Assembly: GCA_964628185.1 (NCBI GenBank)
Contig: CAZVLQ010000022.1
Coordinates: 1 to 33,826, forward strand
DNA length: 33,826 nt
Source: CAZVLQ01 sp964628185
Lineage (GTDB): Bacteria; Pseudomonadota; Zetaproteobacteria; Mariprofundales; Mariprofundaceae
Reading direction: 5' to 3'
The notes below the pieces were generated by a model. It was given only the letters and a program-made list of their open reading frames with translations. It did no database searches and was not told where the DNA came from. The translations under genes and the position numbers were made by a program. Every line of letters starts with the position of its first letter. The stretch's first letter is position 1. Of the stretch, positions 1 to 8,533 are shown in pieces.

Positions 1-20
1 GAGATGTCACATTACTTAGT

Positions 21-52
21 CGGAAACCAATGGCTGATCGGAAATCAATGGC
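21..52. repeat. 18-bp-spaced direct repeat
   Basis: CGGAAACCAATGGC at 21-34 recurs as CGGAAATCAATGGC at 39-52, with one mismatch and an 18-bp period. It lies upstream of the first gene and downstream of the window edge. It could be a short tandem duplication or a protein-binding site; nothing in the sequence decides between these. Confidence 0.5.
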
Positions 53-84
53 CAACCCACCTTGGGCGAGCATTATATTTAAAC

Positions 85-98
85 GGGCGGTCTCGCCC
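85..98. other. short GC hairpin in the leader of the first gene
   Basis: GGGCG and CGCCC form a perfect 5-bp stem around a GTCT loop. No T-run follows, so it is not a convincing terminator. It sits 37 bases before the chosen start codon at 135, where it would fall in the 5' leader of that gene. Confidence 0.3.
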
Positions 99-134
99 CC
101 CTATGGAAGCAAGAAAGGAAATGCAGGAGCAAAA

Positions 135-953
135 ATGCTCCCCAATATTTCGAAATTAACAGCTTCTTTAGGAGAGGTTGAAAAAGCCAAAAAAGAATAT
201 GACAGTTTAAGAAGGCAATGGAAGACATTGAGCGACTTCATTGACAAGAAGCGGGCTGCGGGCGAGGACGTTTCCGACCTGATGCGAAATCTGCGGCCGC
301 TTACTTCTCGTGTGCAGCAGGCGCGGAAGCGCTATGTTGATCTGGAAGGCAAATACGGCACAGCGGAGTCGCTGCGGAAGCAACTGGCTGCAAAAAAGGG
401 CCAGTCAATCAACAATCATGGTACATCAGAAAAAAATCCTTTCTTGCCTGGAGTAAGCTATCAGGCGATGCGAACGATTCAAAAAGGGACAATAAAATCG
501 GAAGGATTAATTCATTATGCACCCGGTAAAGAACGCGTTGAATTTCTTAATACAACAATGGCAGGCATCACTCTTTATGACAAAGGCATTTCAATAACCC
601 TGTGGTTAAAAGAAAAGAAATATGCGGAAACGAATATCTCCGGTTTCATGGGAGGGGTAAAAGAATTAAGCAGGAAGAAGCTGGGGAAAGGATTGGTAAA
701 TGGAATACGAACAACAAAGTATTTTGTAGTTACCGAGGGCAAAAACCTTGGGGGTTACCGTTCGCGAGGATTCATATGGCAGACGCCGGAAGGCGTAATC
801 GTCAAAGCTGATATGAGCATGGAACATAAAGGCAAAAAAAGCCATTTCCAGTTGGAGTTGCGTGATCTTAAGATTACTCCCCAGAAAAATAGCTTGTTTG
901 AAATTCCAAAAGGATTTAAGCCAAGGCTGTTGGGAAGGGGCGGACCTGGATGA
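135..953 (+). CDS. Unrecognised coiled-coil protein with DUF4412-like C-terminal half
   Basis: The open frame extends upstream to 30, but ATG at 135 is preferred because GGAG lies 5 bases before it; that gives 272 residues. I see no signal peptide. Residues 5-85 are charged and helical, probably a coiled coil. The C-terminal half alternates short hydrophobic strands and ends in a segment (SLFEIPKGFKPR) resembling the end of DUF4412/LolA-like beta domains, so a lipid- or ligand-binding half-barrel is possible. This is inference from pattern, not a firm match. The gene is clearly AT-richer than the next two. It ends 22 bases before the following start, so the three genes may be co-transcribed. 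Function unknown. Confidence 0.6.
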   Translation: MLPNISKLTASLGEVEKAKKEYDSLRRQWKTLSDFIDKKRAAGEDVSDLMRNLRPLTSRVQQARKRYVDLEGKYGTAESLRKQLAAKKGQSINNHGTSEKNPFLPGVSYQAMRTIQKGTIKSEGLIHYAPGKERVEFLNTTMAGITLYDKGISITLWLKEKKYAETNISGFMGGVKELSRKKLGKGLVNGIRTTKYFVVTEGKNLGGYRSRGFIWQTPEGVIVKADMSMEHKGKKSHFQLELRDLKITPQKNSLFEIPKGFKPRLLGRGGPG

Positions 954-975
954 ATTGGAGAAGACGGCGGCGAAG

Positions 976-2148
976 ATGAAGGCCGGGAGCGTGGCGAAAA
1001 GCGGGCTTGCGGTCATGATGCTGGCCGCGGTTGCTTTTCCGTTGGCGGCGCATGGACGAACGCCCGCTGCCGTGGTTGTGGAGCTTGCCGCCGCCGGCCC
1101 ATCGGCGACGCTTGCTCCCTGCGCGGACGTGGCAATCCGCGCTGGCGCCGTTGATGTCGCCGAACGGGCGGCGAGGCGGTTGCAAACGCCGGGCAAAACG
1201 GGCGAACACCTGTATGCCACGTCCGGCCTGCACCGGCTGGAAGATGTATCCACCATCCTGTTGTTGCGCTCGCCGGAGGGTTGCAGGCTCGTATTCGGCC
1301 GCGATCGGGGACGGATTCCTTCCCCTTGGGCGATGCGCCTTGCCGGCGGCGCGATAACGCGATGGCGGACGGATACGGATGGCGGCATTCACCTTGGCGG
1401 CAAACGGGACGTGACGCTTGCGCCGGGCCACGGAGTGAATCTGTCTGGCTCTGCCGGACATACGATGCGGTTGTACCATCACGGCCGCCTGGAAATCTAT
1501 TTGGGCCTGCGTGCACCGAAGGCGCGCAAGGTCGGCGTTGATGATTCGGCATCCTTTCACCTGGAAGGTCCGGGGGACGAGGCGCGCTTCGTGTTCCGGG
1601 CCCGGCGCGCCGGCTCGCTGATCCTGGAGCGCACGCCGGGAAACATGCCGAACCTGGATATGCTGATCGGAAGGGATGAGCGGGACCTGCGGCCGCGCGG
1701 TATGATGCATGTCGCCGCGGGAGAGAGGGTGTTGGTGGCGTTCCGCTACAGGGGCCTGGAGCCGCATGATCTGGCCGCCGGGTTCCTGTTCACGCCGGAT
1801 TCGACGCTTGCCTGTGATATGGAGGCCGTACAGATCAGCATGCATGCCTGGCGGGTGCGGTTATGGCTGCGCAACGAAGGCGATGCGCCGGTCATGACGC
1901 TTCGGCCCGCGGCCGGGACCGTGGATTGGTATGCGGGGGACAGGCTGGTTGCCGCCGCGCGGCCCGCTCGTCTGCCGGAGCCCATTACGCTGGCGCCTTC
2001 GGCGTCCCTGTCTTACGAAACCATACTGAGCGCGGATATTCTCCGGGGGCCGGATTCGGCGCGCGTGAATTTGGGGGCGGGCCATGGCGCCCTGCTCTGC
2101 GGGCCGGCGCGGCCGCCGCGTCCCGCAAACAAGGGAGGAAACAAATGA
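976..2148 (+). CDS. Exported protein of unknown function
   Basis: The chosen ATG at 976 gives 390 residues beginning with a good Sec signal peptide: a positively charged start, a hydrophobic core around residues 10-24, and likely cleavage near Ala-His-Gly at 25-27. The open frame continues upstream to 862 inside the previous gene, but that extension would bury the signal. No strong Shine-Dalgarno precedes 976, so TTG at 955 remains possible. The mature part is Arg- and Gly-rich with many short beta-like strands and no family I recognise. It is very GC-rich. The stop overlaps the start of the ankyrin gene (ATGA), which implies translational coupling and a shared role, presumably in the periplasm. 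Confidence 0.65.
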   Translation: MKAGSVAKSGLAVMMLAAVAFPLAAHGRTPAAVVVELAAAGPSATLAPCADVAIRAGAVDVAERAARRLQTPGKTGEHLYATSGLHRLEDVSTILLLRSPEGCRLVFGRDRGRIPSPWAMRLAGGAITRWRTDTDGGIHLGGKRDVTLAPGHGVNLSGSAGHTMRLYHHGRLEIYLGLRAPKARKVGVDDSASFHLEGPGDEARFVFRARRAGSLILERTPGNMPNLDMLIGRDERDLRPRGMMHVAAGERVLVAFRYRGLEPHDLAAGFLFTPDSTLACDMEAVQISMHAWRVRLWLRNEGDAPVMTLRPAAGTVDWYAGDRLVAAARPARLPEPITLAPSASLSYETILSADILRGPDSARVNLGAGHGALLCGPARPPRPANKGGNK

Positions 2149-3833
2149 GCAGACTTTTACGTGTCATGTTACTTGCCGCGATGTTCGCCGTTTCGGCAGC
2201 ACCGGCCATGGCCGGGCCATGGTCGGATGCGCTGGAAGGGCCATCGCCCGATCCCGATGCCGTGCGGCAACTGATCAGGCATGGAGCGGACGTCAATGCG
2301 CTGGAAGAGAGCATGGCCCAACGAAAGGAAACGCCGTTGCAGATGATCGCGGGCGATGAGGCCGCCAACCTGGCCATCGGCAAGATGCTGATTGAGGCCG
2401 GGGCGGACGTGAATCGTGGCGATCCCGACGGCGATACGCCCCTGCACGTGGCCGCCTTGGGCGGCAGCGCCAGGTTCGCCGCCATGCTCATCGCGCACGG
2501 CGCCAGGGTTGATGCGCGCGATAGCGCCGGCAAGACACCCCTGCATGACGCCGCCTATGCGACAAGTCCCGGCGTGGCGGCAGTTTTGCTTGCCCACGGG
2601 GCGCAGGCGATGGCGCGCGACAAGGCCGGCGATACCCCCATGCACCTGCTGCGTGACGGTGAGACCGCCGGTGATGTCAACGGGTTCGTCGCGCTGTTGC
2701 TCAAGCACGGCGCCGATATTCAGGCGCGGGGGGAGCAAGGCAATTCTCCGCTGCATGCGGCCGCCGCGCGAAACGCTATCGTTGTTGCGCGCACGCTCCT
2801 GGAGCACGACGCGGATGTGATGGCGCGGAATGACGCCGGGGAGACGCCGCTGCACGCGGCGGCATCCGCATCATCTTTAAGGGCCACGACGGAGATGACG
2901 AAGCTGTTGCTAACCCACGGCGCCGAACTTGAGGCACGGGACAATCTTGGAATGACGCCGCTGCACGCGGCCGCCGGCGCCGGCAACGCGGTCGTGGCAG
3001 CCTACCTGATCGCGCAGGACGCGGACGTGAACGCGGTCAGCGGCAAATCCGCCGCGCTCTATCCACGCGGGACCACGCCGCTGCATATGGCCGTTGTGAC
3101 GGGTTCGGCATCCAGTGATGGCAGCGTGGTGCAACTGCTCGTGGATCATGGCGCGGGCATCCTGGCCAAGAACGGCAAGGGGGAAACGCCGCTTTCCCAA
3201 GCCTTCAATCCCAGGATACGCAAGATACTGGAGGATGCCCTGAAGCGGAGGAAGAAGCAGCCGGAGCAAGATATGAATGCCAAGATCCAGCAGGCAGTAA
3301 CCGAGGCGCAGCGGCGATTGAGCGGCGCCATGCATGAATACAATGCCGCCAAGATTGCCGTCATTGCATTAGGGAAGCGGGGTCTGGCCGCTGTGAAAAC
3401 GAGGGCGAAACTGGCGCAACAGCGCGAAGTCGTTAAACGATTCATGCGCGCAACCCTGGCGGCCATTGCCGCGATCAGGGATTTTGAACCGCATGTGATC
3501 GAAAAAGCGCGCGCCGTCGGCGCCTCCGGGAACATGCTGCAATCACTGCGGGAATCCGTGCGGGCTTCCCTGACTGAGGCGGGCGTACGGGAAAAGGTGC
3601 AACTCATGCGGCTGGATATGGACTGGACGGACGCCCGTGACGAAATCTACGCACTGATGGCACAGAACTGGGGAAAATGGCGACCTGCCAGAAAGGGTGA
3701 GAAGGACGTAATCATCGGCGATACCAGGGCATTGACCCAGCGCTTCACCAAGCTCATTCACAATATGTGGACGATTGAATCCAGGGCCAATCACCTGTCG
3801 GAAAAGATTGCGGACAAAAACCGGCGGCATTGA
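2145..3833 (+). CDS. Exported ankyrin-repeat protein with helical C-terminal domain
   Basis: The start is ATG at 2145: AGGGAGGA sits just upstream and the codon overlaps the previous stop (ATGA). The 562-residue product has a signal peptide (hydrophobic residues 5-18, cleavage probably after Ala-Met-Ala at 21-23). Residues about 35-370 hold nine to ten ankyrin repeats with the usual TPLHxAA and LLxxGADVxARD signatures. Residues about 380-562 lack repeats and are strongly helical and charged, probably a coiled-coil or bundle. Ankyrin repeats bind proteins, so a periplasmic scaffold or inhibitor is likely. The partner may be the product of the upstream overlapping gene. This pairing is inference; no enzymatic motif is visible. 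Confidence 0.85.
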   Translation: MSRLLRVMLLAAMFAVSAAPAMAGPWSDALEGPSPDPDAVRQLIRHGADVNALEESMAQRKETPLQMIAGDEAANLAIGKMLIEAGADVNRGDPDGDTPLHVAALGGSARFAAMLIAHGARVDARDSAGKTPLHDAAYATSPGVAAVLLAHGAQAMARDKAGDTPMHLLRDGETAGDVNGFVALLLKHGADIQARGEQGNSPLHAAAARNAIVVARTLLEHDADVMARNDAGETPLHAAASASSLRATTEMTKLLLTHGAELEARDNLGMTPLHAAAGAGNAVVAAYLIAQDADVNAVSGKSAALYPRGTTPLHMAVVTGSASSDGSVVQLLVDHGAGILAKNGKGETPLSQAFNPRIRKILEDALKRRKKQPEQDMNAKIQQAVTEAQRRLSGAMHEYNAAKIAVIALGKRGLAAVKTRAKLAQQREVVKRFMRATLAAIAAIRDFEPHVIEKARAVGASGNMLQSLRESVRASLTEAGVREKVQLMRLDMDWTDARDEIYALMAQNWGKWRPARKGEKDVIIGDTRALTQRFTKLIHNMWTIESRANHLSEKIADKNRRH

Positions 3834-3869
3834 GACGCCGTTGCTTTACCCGCTTTGACCGCGTGAGGC

Positions 3870-3896
3870 GGCGCGGTTAGGCTCCGCGCCTGTTTT
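3870..3896 (+). terminator. Possible terminator after the ankyrin gene
   Basis: GGCGCGG at 3870-3876 pairs perfectly with CCGCGCC at 3884-3890 around a 7-base loop, followed by TGTTTT. The T-run is short, so termination would be partial. It separates the three-gene cassette from trxB, and its tail runs straight into the trxB ribosome binding site. Confidence 0.45.
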
Positions 3897-3909
3897 GGGA
3901 GGTCGTCCA

Positions 3910-4857
3910 ATGTCTGATGTTCAACATCATCGCCTGATTATTCTCGGCTCAGGCCCGGCCGGGTATACGGCTGCCATTTACGCCGCCCGCGCCAATCTGC
4001 ACCCGGTGGTGATTCAGGGGAATCAGCCGGGTGGACAGCTCACGACGACGACGGACGTGGACAATTATCCCGGCTACAGGGACGGCGTGCAGGGTCCGGC
4101 CATGATGGAGGATTTTCGCGAACAGGCCGAGCGATTCGGTACGGAAATTATCTGGGATCACATCACGCATGCCGAAATTTCCAGTCATCCGTTTCATCTG
4201 AAGGGTGAGGAGGGCGAATATACCTGTGATGCGCTGATTATCGCCACCGGTGCATCGGCCCGTTATCTGGGCCTTGAATCCGAACAGACCTTTGCCGGAC
4301 GTGGCGTATCCGCCTGTGCCACCTGCGACGGTTTTTTTTTCAAGGGGCAGGAGGTGGCCGTGGTCGGGGGTGGTGATACGGCCGTGGAGGAGGCTATTTA
4401 TCTGGCCAACATGTGCGGCAAGGTGACCCTGATTCATCGCCGTGATGCCTTGCGTGCGGAGAAAATCATGCAGGACCGGTTGTTCGCTACCGAGAATATC
4501 GTCGTGAAGTGGGATCGGGTCGTGGATGAGATTCTGGGTAATGATTCCGGCGTGACGGGCGTGCGCCTGAAATCCACCGTGGATGATTCGGTGGAGGAAC
4601 TGGTCGTTGCCGGGGTGTTTATCGCCATCGGCCACAAGCCCAACACCGATTTTGTGGATGATCAGCTGGAAAAGAACGAGGCCGGTTATATCGTCACCCG
4701 GGGCAGAAGCACGCAGACCAGCGTGGAAGGTGTGTTTGCCGCCGGCGATGTGGCTGATCCCGTCTACCGCCAGGCCGTGACAAGCGCCGGGGAAGGATGC
4801 AGGGCGGCGCTGGATGCCGAGCGCTGGCTGTCGGCGCAGGGAGGGACTGAGGACTGA
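3910..4857 (+). CDS. trxB: Thioredoxin reductase
   Basis: This cytoplasmic flavoprotein transfers electrons from NADPH to thioredoxin. ATG at 3910 is chosen because GGGAGG lies 7 bases upstream; a TTG at 3895 is in frame but has no such site. The 315-residue length fits low-molecular-weight TrxB. Visible motifs are the FAD-binding GSGPAGYTAA (residues 13-22), the redox-active disulfide CATC (136-139) with the following Asp, the NADPH-binding GGGDTAVEEA near residue 155, and the C-terminal FAD motif GVFAAGDVAD. It faces ychF in convergent orientation with only 26 bases between the two stops. Its last codons lie in a short tandem heptamer repeat. Assignment is secure. Confidence 0.96.
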   Translation: MSDVQHHRLIILGSGPAGYTAAIYAARANLHPVVIQGNQPGGQLTTTTDVDNYPGYRDGVQGPAMMEDFREQAERFGTEIIWDHITHAEISSHPFHLKGEEGEYTCDALIIATGASARYLGLESEQTFAGRGVSACATCDGFFFKGQEVAVVGGGDTAVEEAIYLANMCGKVTLIHRRDALRAEKIMQDRLFATENIVVKWDRVVDEILGNDSGVTGVRLKSTVDDSVEELVVAGVFIAIGHKPNTDFVDDQLEKNEAGYIVTRGRSTQTSVEGVFAAGDVADPVYRQAVTSAGEGCRAALDAERWLSAQGGTED

Positions 4858-4865
4858 GGTCTGAG
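4845..4865. repeat. Tandem heptamer at the end of trxB
   Basis: GACTGAG, GACTGAG and GTCTGAG follow each other without gap. The repeat supplies the last codons and stop of trxB and runs into the trxB-ychF gap. Slippage here could change the TrxB C-terminus. Confidence 0.6.
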
Positions 4866-4883
4866 GCCACCACCCGACCACTA

Positions 4884-5978
4884 TCAAACGTTAAAACGGA
4901 AGTGCATGACATCCCCGTCTTTGACGGCATAATCCTTGCCTTCCAGGCGCATTTTACCGGCTTCTTTTGCCCTGATTTCACCACCGAGTGAGACAAAATC
5001 CTCGTAGGCAATGGTCTCGGCGCGGATGAAACCCGCCTCAAAATCGGTATGAATCACACCCGCGGCTTTTGGAGCTGTATCGCCGCGGTGGATAGTCCAG
5101 GCGCGGACCTCCTTGGGCCCGGCCGTAAAAAAGGTGATCAGATCGAGCAGGGTGTAGGCCTCGTGGATCACCGTATTCAGTCCGGGTTCCTCAAGGCCGA
5201 GGTCGGCCAGAAATTCCGTGCGTGATTTCGCATCCATTTCCACCAGCTCAGATTCGATCTGGGCGGAAATAACGGCTGCGCGCGCGCCTTCGCCGCCGGC
5301 GAATTCACGCACCTGATCAGTCAACGGGTTGCCGTCCGGCAGGCTGGCGTCATCCACATTGGCGATATACAGGACGGGCTTGGCGGTCAGCAGGCACAAC
5401 TCCTTTAGTTGGGACAGGTTGACCTCGTTCAAATCCTGCCGGCGCACTGAGATTCCATCCTCCAGCCCCAGTCTGACCTTTTCATAAAGGGAAAATCGGG
5501 ACATGGCCTCCCTGTTTCCCGCTTTAATCTGCCGCTGAATACGTTCGATGGCCCTGTCCATGGTTTCCATGTCTTTCAGCATCAGTTCGGTATCAATGAT
5601 TTCGATATCGGCCAGTGGATCTATTTTGCCCGCGACATGGGCCACGTTATTATCCTCAAAACAGCGGACCACATGGGCGATGGCGGCGCATTCGCGAATG
5701 TTGGCGAGGAACTGGTTGCCCAGCCCTTCGCCCCTGGCGGCCCCTGCCACGAGACCGGCGATGTCCACAAATTCCACCACGGCGGGATGGATTTCTTTCG
5801 GTTTAACAATTTCGGCCAGACGTTGCAGCCGGGCATCCGGCACCGCAACGATGCCGACATTGGGATCGATGGTGCAGAACGGGTAATTGGCGGCCTCGGC
5901 GCCACCACCGCTCAGTGCATTGAACAGGGTTGATTTCCCGACATTGGGCAGACCTGCGATGCCAATGCTCAGCGCCAT
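4884..5978 (-). CDS. ychF: Redox-regulated ATPase/GTPase YchF (Obg-like)
   Basis: YchF is a universally conserved ribosome-associated P-loop NTPase that prefers ATP in the members studied and is tied to translation and oxidative stress. The 364-residue product has the normal length. It shows the P-loop GLPNVGKST near residues 8-16, the switch/G3 region with DIAGLV, the family's NVDD segment in place of the usual G4 motif, a central coiled-coil region, and a C-terminal TGS domain ending HFRFNV, the usual YchF ending. Its start lies 3 bases after the pth stop, so the two are co-transcribed. ychF next to pth is the common arrangement in Gammaproteobacteria. Confidence 0.97.
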   Translation of the reverse strand: MALSIGIAGLPNVGKSTLFNALSGGGAEAANYPFCTIDPNVGIVAVPDARLQRLAEIVKPKEIHPAVVEFVDIAGLVAGAARGEGLGNQFLANIRECAAIAHVVRCFEDNNVAHVAGKIDPLADIEIIDTELMLKDMETMDRAIERIQRQIKAGNREAMSRFSLYEKVRLGLEDGISVRRQDLNEVNLSQLKELCLLTAKPVLYIANVDDASLPDGNPLTDQVREFAGGEGARAAVISAQIESELVEMDAKSRTEFLADLGLEEPGLNTVIHEAYTLLDLITFFTAGPKEVRAWTIHRGDTAPKAAGVIHTDFEAGFIRAETIAYEDFVSLGGEIRAKEAGKMRLEGKDYAVKDGDVMHFRFNV

Positions 5979-5981
5979 GTA

Positions 5982-6566
5982 TTACGCTTCCTTTTGTAGA
6001 CCCAGATGAATGTGACTGGCTGCCGCTGGAAGATTGCCGTCCAGGATCGTGTGGATTTCAGAGACCAGGATATTGAAGATCCGCGCTTCATCCGCTCGCT
6101 CATTTTCGCTGAGGCGCCCGAGCACCCAGGGCGTTATTTCACCATGTACAGGCCGGCCGATGCCAATCTTGATACGGTGGTAGTTCGTATCGGGGAGATG
6201 AGCGTTCAGGGATTTTAGACCGTTGTGGCCGCCATGACCACCCCCGCTACGCAGTCGAACCCTGCCCGATGGCAGATCAATATCATCATGAACAATGAAA
6301 ATACGCTCCGTTATTACTGCGTAGTAACGTGCCAACAGACCGAGCGCCTCACCACTGTTGTTCATGAATGTTTGCGGTTTGATCAGCAATACCTTGCCTT
6401 CAGGGCGCCTCCACTCAGCGGTTTCCGCATGGAACCTGGGTGTTGCGGCGAAGCGCAGCCCCAGTGTTTCGGCAAGAAAGTCGAGAAAACGGAAACCGGC
6501 GTTATGGCGCGTTTCTCTGTACTGATCGCCCGGATTGCCCAGACCAGCCAGGAATTTCAAGTTCAC
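5982..6566 (-). CDS. pth: Peptidyl-tRNA hydrolase
   Basis: Pth releases tRNA from peptidyl-tRNAs that drop off the ribosome. The 194-residue product matches the family length. The N-terminal GLGNPG (residues 8-13) and the catalytic His21 in TRHNAGF are present, as are KPQTFMNNSG and the HDDIDLPSG segment containing the conserved Asp, then GGHGGHNGLKS. Start ATG at 6566. The gene lies between rplY and ychF, but 164 bases of repeat-like DNA separate it from rplY, so it may have its own promoter or be read through. Confidence 0.97.
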   Translation of the reverse strand: MNLKFLAGLGNPGDQYRETRHNAGFRFLDFLAETLGLRFAATPRFHAETAEWRRPEGKVLLIKPQTFMNNSGEALGLLARYYAVITERIFIVHDDIDLPSGRVRLRSGGGHGGHNGLKSLNAHLPDTNYHRIKIGIGRPVHGEITPWVLGRLSENERADEARIFNILVSEIHTILDGNLPAAASHIHLGLQKEA

Positions 6567-6603
6567 TCTAACCCGACACAGCCGGAATCAGACAAGATTG
6601 ACA

Positions 6604-6677
6604 CACAGAGAGAGAAGAAGTGAGAATTTTCATCAGGTTCTCTTCTCTTCCCTCTGTGCATCTCTATGTTCTCTGTG
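6604..6677. repeat. CACAGAG-type inverted repeat between pth and rplY
   Basis: CACAGAG at 6604-6610 is answered by CTCTGTG at 6652-6658 and again at 6671-6677. Purine-rich GAGAGAAGAAG after the first copy faces pyrimidine-rich TTCTCTTCTCTTC before the second, so an imperfect 55-base hairpin can form. The outer CTCTGTGGTGAAAA resembles short dispersed intergenic repeats seen in many proteobacterial genomes; that comparison is from memory. It is the only content of the 164-base gap. Confidence 0.5.
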
Positions 6678-6730
6678 GTGAAAATGTCTTGTGTGATTTG
6701 TGTTGAATTTCATGGGTAAAAGACTGAAGC

Positions 6731-7372
6731 TCAGTCTTCGTCTTCGACCTCACCTTCAGCTTCTCCGGCCGCAGTTGCAGTCTCCTCGACCGTGGGTGCT
6801 TCCATCTTGGTCGGGGCGGCAATGGTCAGGACGGTAAAGTTCACATCATGAAGTACTTCCACGCCTTCAGACAGTTCAAGGTCTTCCACATGCACGGAAT
6901 CACCGATATCCAGGTTGCCGCAGTCCACGTCAATACTTTCCGGGATGTGATCCGCCCGGCAAGTGACTTCCAGCACGTGGCGGATGACTTCCACCAGACC
7001 GCCCTTGACTACGCCGGGACATTTTTCATGGTTGCTTGCACGTACGGGAACTTCCATGTGCACGGTATCCGAGGAGGATACGCGCAGGAAATCGATGTGC
7101 ATGGCTTCATCGCGGACCGGGTGCCATTGCACTTCCTTGACCAGCCCCTTGTTTGTTCCTCGGGCGCCTTTTACCCTGATTTCAACAATAGAGGTATGGA
7201 AAACCTCGGTGTTGAGCAGTTTTGAAGTGCTCAGTGCATTCAGCGTGACGGGAATTTCCGGCTTGCCGCCACCATAAATCACCGCCGGCAATTTGCCGGC
7301 CCGGCGCAGGCGCCGCGCTTCGCCGCGACCTGTTTTTTCTCTCAGTTCAGCCTCAAGAACAAAATCACTCAT
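6731..7372 (-). CDS. rplY: 50S ribosomal protein L25 (Ctc form)
   Basis: L25 binds 5S rRNA in the large subunit. The start is set at 7372 by an AGGAGG just upstream; the open frame extends to 7441 but that extension is not L25-like. The 213-residue product is the long Ctc/TL5 type: an N-terminal L25 domain (residues about 5-92, beginning FVLEAELREKTGRGEARRLR) and a C-terminal beta domain (about 98-185). A low-complexity acidic tail ending EVEDED follows, as often seen in these proteins. It lies between prs and pth in the standard order. A perfect 6-bp hairpin occurs in its leader. Confidence 0.95.
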   Translation of the reverse strand: MSDFVLEAELREKTGRGEARRLRRAGKLPAVIYGGGKPEIPVTLNALSTSKLLNTEVFHTSIVEIRVKGARGTNKGLVKEVQWHPVRDEAMHIDFLRVSSSDTVHMEVPVRASNHEKCPGVVKGGLVEVIRHVLEVTCRADHIPESIDVDCGNLDIGDSVHVEDLELSEGVEVLHDVNFTVLTIAAPTKMEAPTVEETATAAGEAEGEVEDED

Positions 7373-7399
7373 CAGTATCCTCCTTGAACAAGATGCACC

Positions 7400-7415
7400 C
7401 ACGGGTCTTCCCGTG
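7400..7415 (-). promoter_or_regulatory. Hairpin in rplY leader
   Basis: CACGGG and CCCGTG pair perfectly around a 4-base loop, 27 bases upstream of the rplY start and just before its ribosome binding site. L25 binds RNA, so autoregulation through this element is conceivable, but nothing else supports it. Confidence 0.3.
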
Positions 7416-7534
7416 ACGGTGTGAAATGGAGAGGGGGACACATTTTTTCTGAAAAATTTCCTGATTTCACAGAGCTTGCGGAAACAAGAGTTGCGTCCCC
7501 CGCATTTCCGGGCGCGGCATGCTAATGCTTTATA

Positions 7535-8479
7535 TCAGTTATACAAGCTGCTGACGGAGCGGGCGCTGTAGATGCGGCTGATGGCTTCCGCAATCATGGG
7601 TGCGGCCGATAGAATGCGCACCTTGCCCGTGGCCATGACGGCCGCCGGCTGGGCAATGGTATCGGTAATGACCAGTTCATGCAGGCGGGATGCGGCAAGT
7701 CGCTCCGCCGCGGGTCCGGACAGCACGCCATGCGTTGCAAAGGCCGAAACCTTGCAGGCGCCTCGCTCCAGCAAGGCTTCCACGGCGCCGCATAGCGTCC
7801 CGGCGGTATCCACCATGTCGTCCAGGAGGATGCAGTGTCTGCCCTCGATTGCGCCGATCACATTCATCACCACGGCTTCATTGGGCGCAGGCCGGCGTTT
7901 GTCAACAATGGCAATATCCACATGCAGACGTTTGGCCAGTGCACGGGCGCGCACCACACCGCCGACATCCGGTGAAACGATCACGACATTATCCAGAGGA
8001 TGTGATTCGATATCCTTCTGAAAAATCGGAGCAGCGTAGATATTGTCCACCGGGATATTGAAGAATCCCTGAATCGGAGCGGCGTGCAGATCCATAGTCA
8101 GCACTCGGGTAGCGCCGGCGGCGGTAAGCATATCCGCAACAAGCTTGGCGGTAATCGGCGTCCGGCTCGCGCTCTTGCGATCCTGCCTGGCATAACCAAA
8201 GTACGGGATCACGGCGCAGATATGGTGCGCTGAAGCGCGTTTGGCCGCATCGATGAAAATGAGCAGTTCCATCAGATTATCGTTGGCTGGCGAGGATGTG
8301 CTCTGGATAAAAAAGGCGTCCAGGCCGCGGATGGTTTCCCCGATCTGGATGAATATCTCACCATCCGAGAAGCGCTGGATATGGATATCTGCCGGCGGTA
8401 TATCCAGATACTTGCAAATGTCTTCGGTCAATCCCGGGTTTGCAGTACCGGAAAAAAGGCGGAGCCGCTTTTCCATCAT
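7535..8479 (-). CDS. prs: Ribose-phosphate pyrophosphokinase (PRPP synthetase)
   Basis: Prs makes phosphoribosyl pyrophosphate from ribose 5-phosphate and ATP, feeding nucleotide, histidine and tryptophan synthesis and, in an autotroph, drawing on the Calvin cycle pentose pool. Start ATG at 8479 (first of a double ATG) has GAGGAG 7 bases upstream; the frame is open to 8509. The 314-residue product has the usual length and motifs: FSGTANPGLTEDI at the N-terminus, FSDGEIFIQI, the RQDRKS loop, the metal-binding MDLHAAPIQGFF, and the PRPP loop DDMVDTAGT. It follows tRNA-Gln by 54 bases and is part of the ispE-tRNA-prs unit. Confidence 0.97.
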   Translation of the reverse strand: MMEKRLRLFSGTANPGLTEDICKYLDIPPADIHIQRFSDGEIFIQIGETIRGLDAFFIQSTSSPANDNLMELLIFIDAAKRASAHHICAVIPYFGYARQDRKSASRTPITAKLVADMLTAAGATRVLTMDLHAAPIQGFFNIPVDNIYAAPIFQKDIESHPLDNVVIVSPDVGGVVRARALAKRLHVDIAIVDKRRPAPNEAVVMNVIGAIEGRHCILLDDMVDTAGTLCGAVEALLERGACKVSAFATHGVLSGPAAERLAASRLHELVITDTIAQPAAVMATGKVRILSAAPMIAEAISRIYSARSVSSLYN

Positions 8480-8533
8480 TGTATCACTCCTCACGATCCG
8501 CTTGGCCAAATCGCTTGAATATTATTCGTTGAA

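Noticed and set aside
916..1845. A 309-codon minus-strand frame opposite the second exported gene
   Set aside because: The plus-strand frame has a signal peptide and is coupled to the ankyrin gene, while this one is a His/Arg/Pro-rich shadow.
3949..4887. A 312-codon minus-strand frame opposite trxB
   Set aside because: trxB is certain with all motifs in place; the antisense product resembles nothing.
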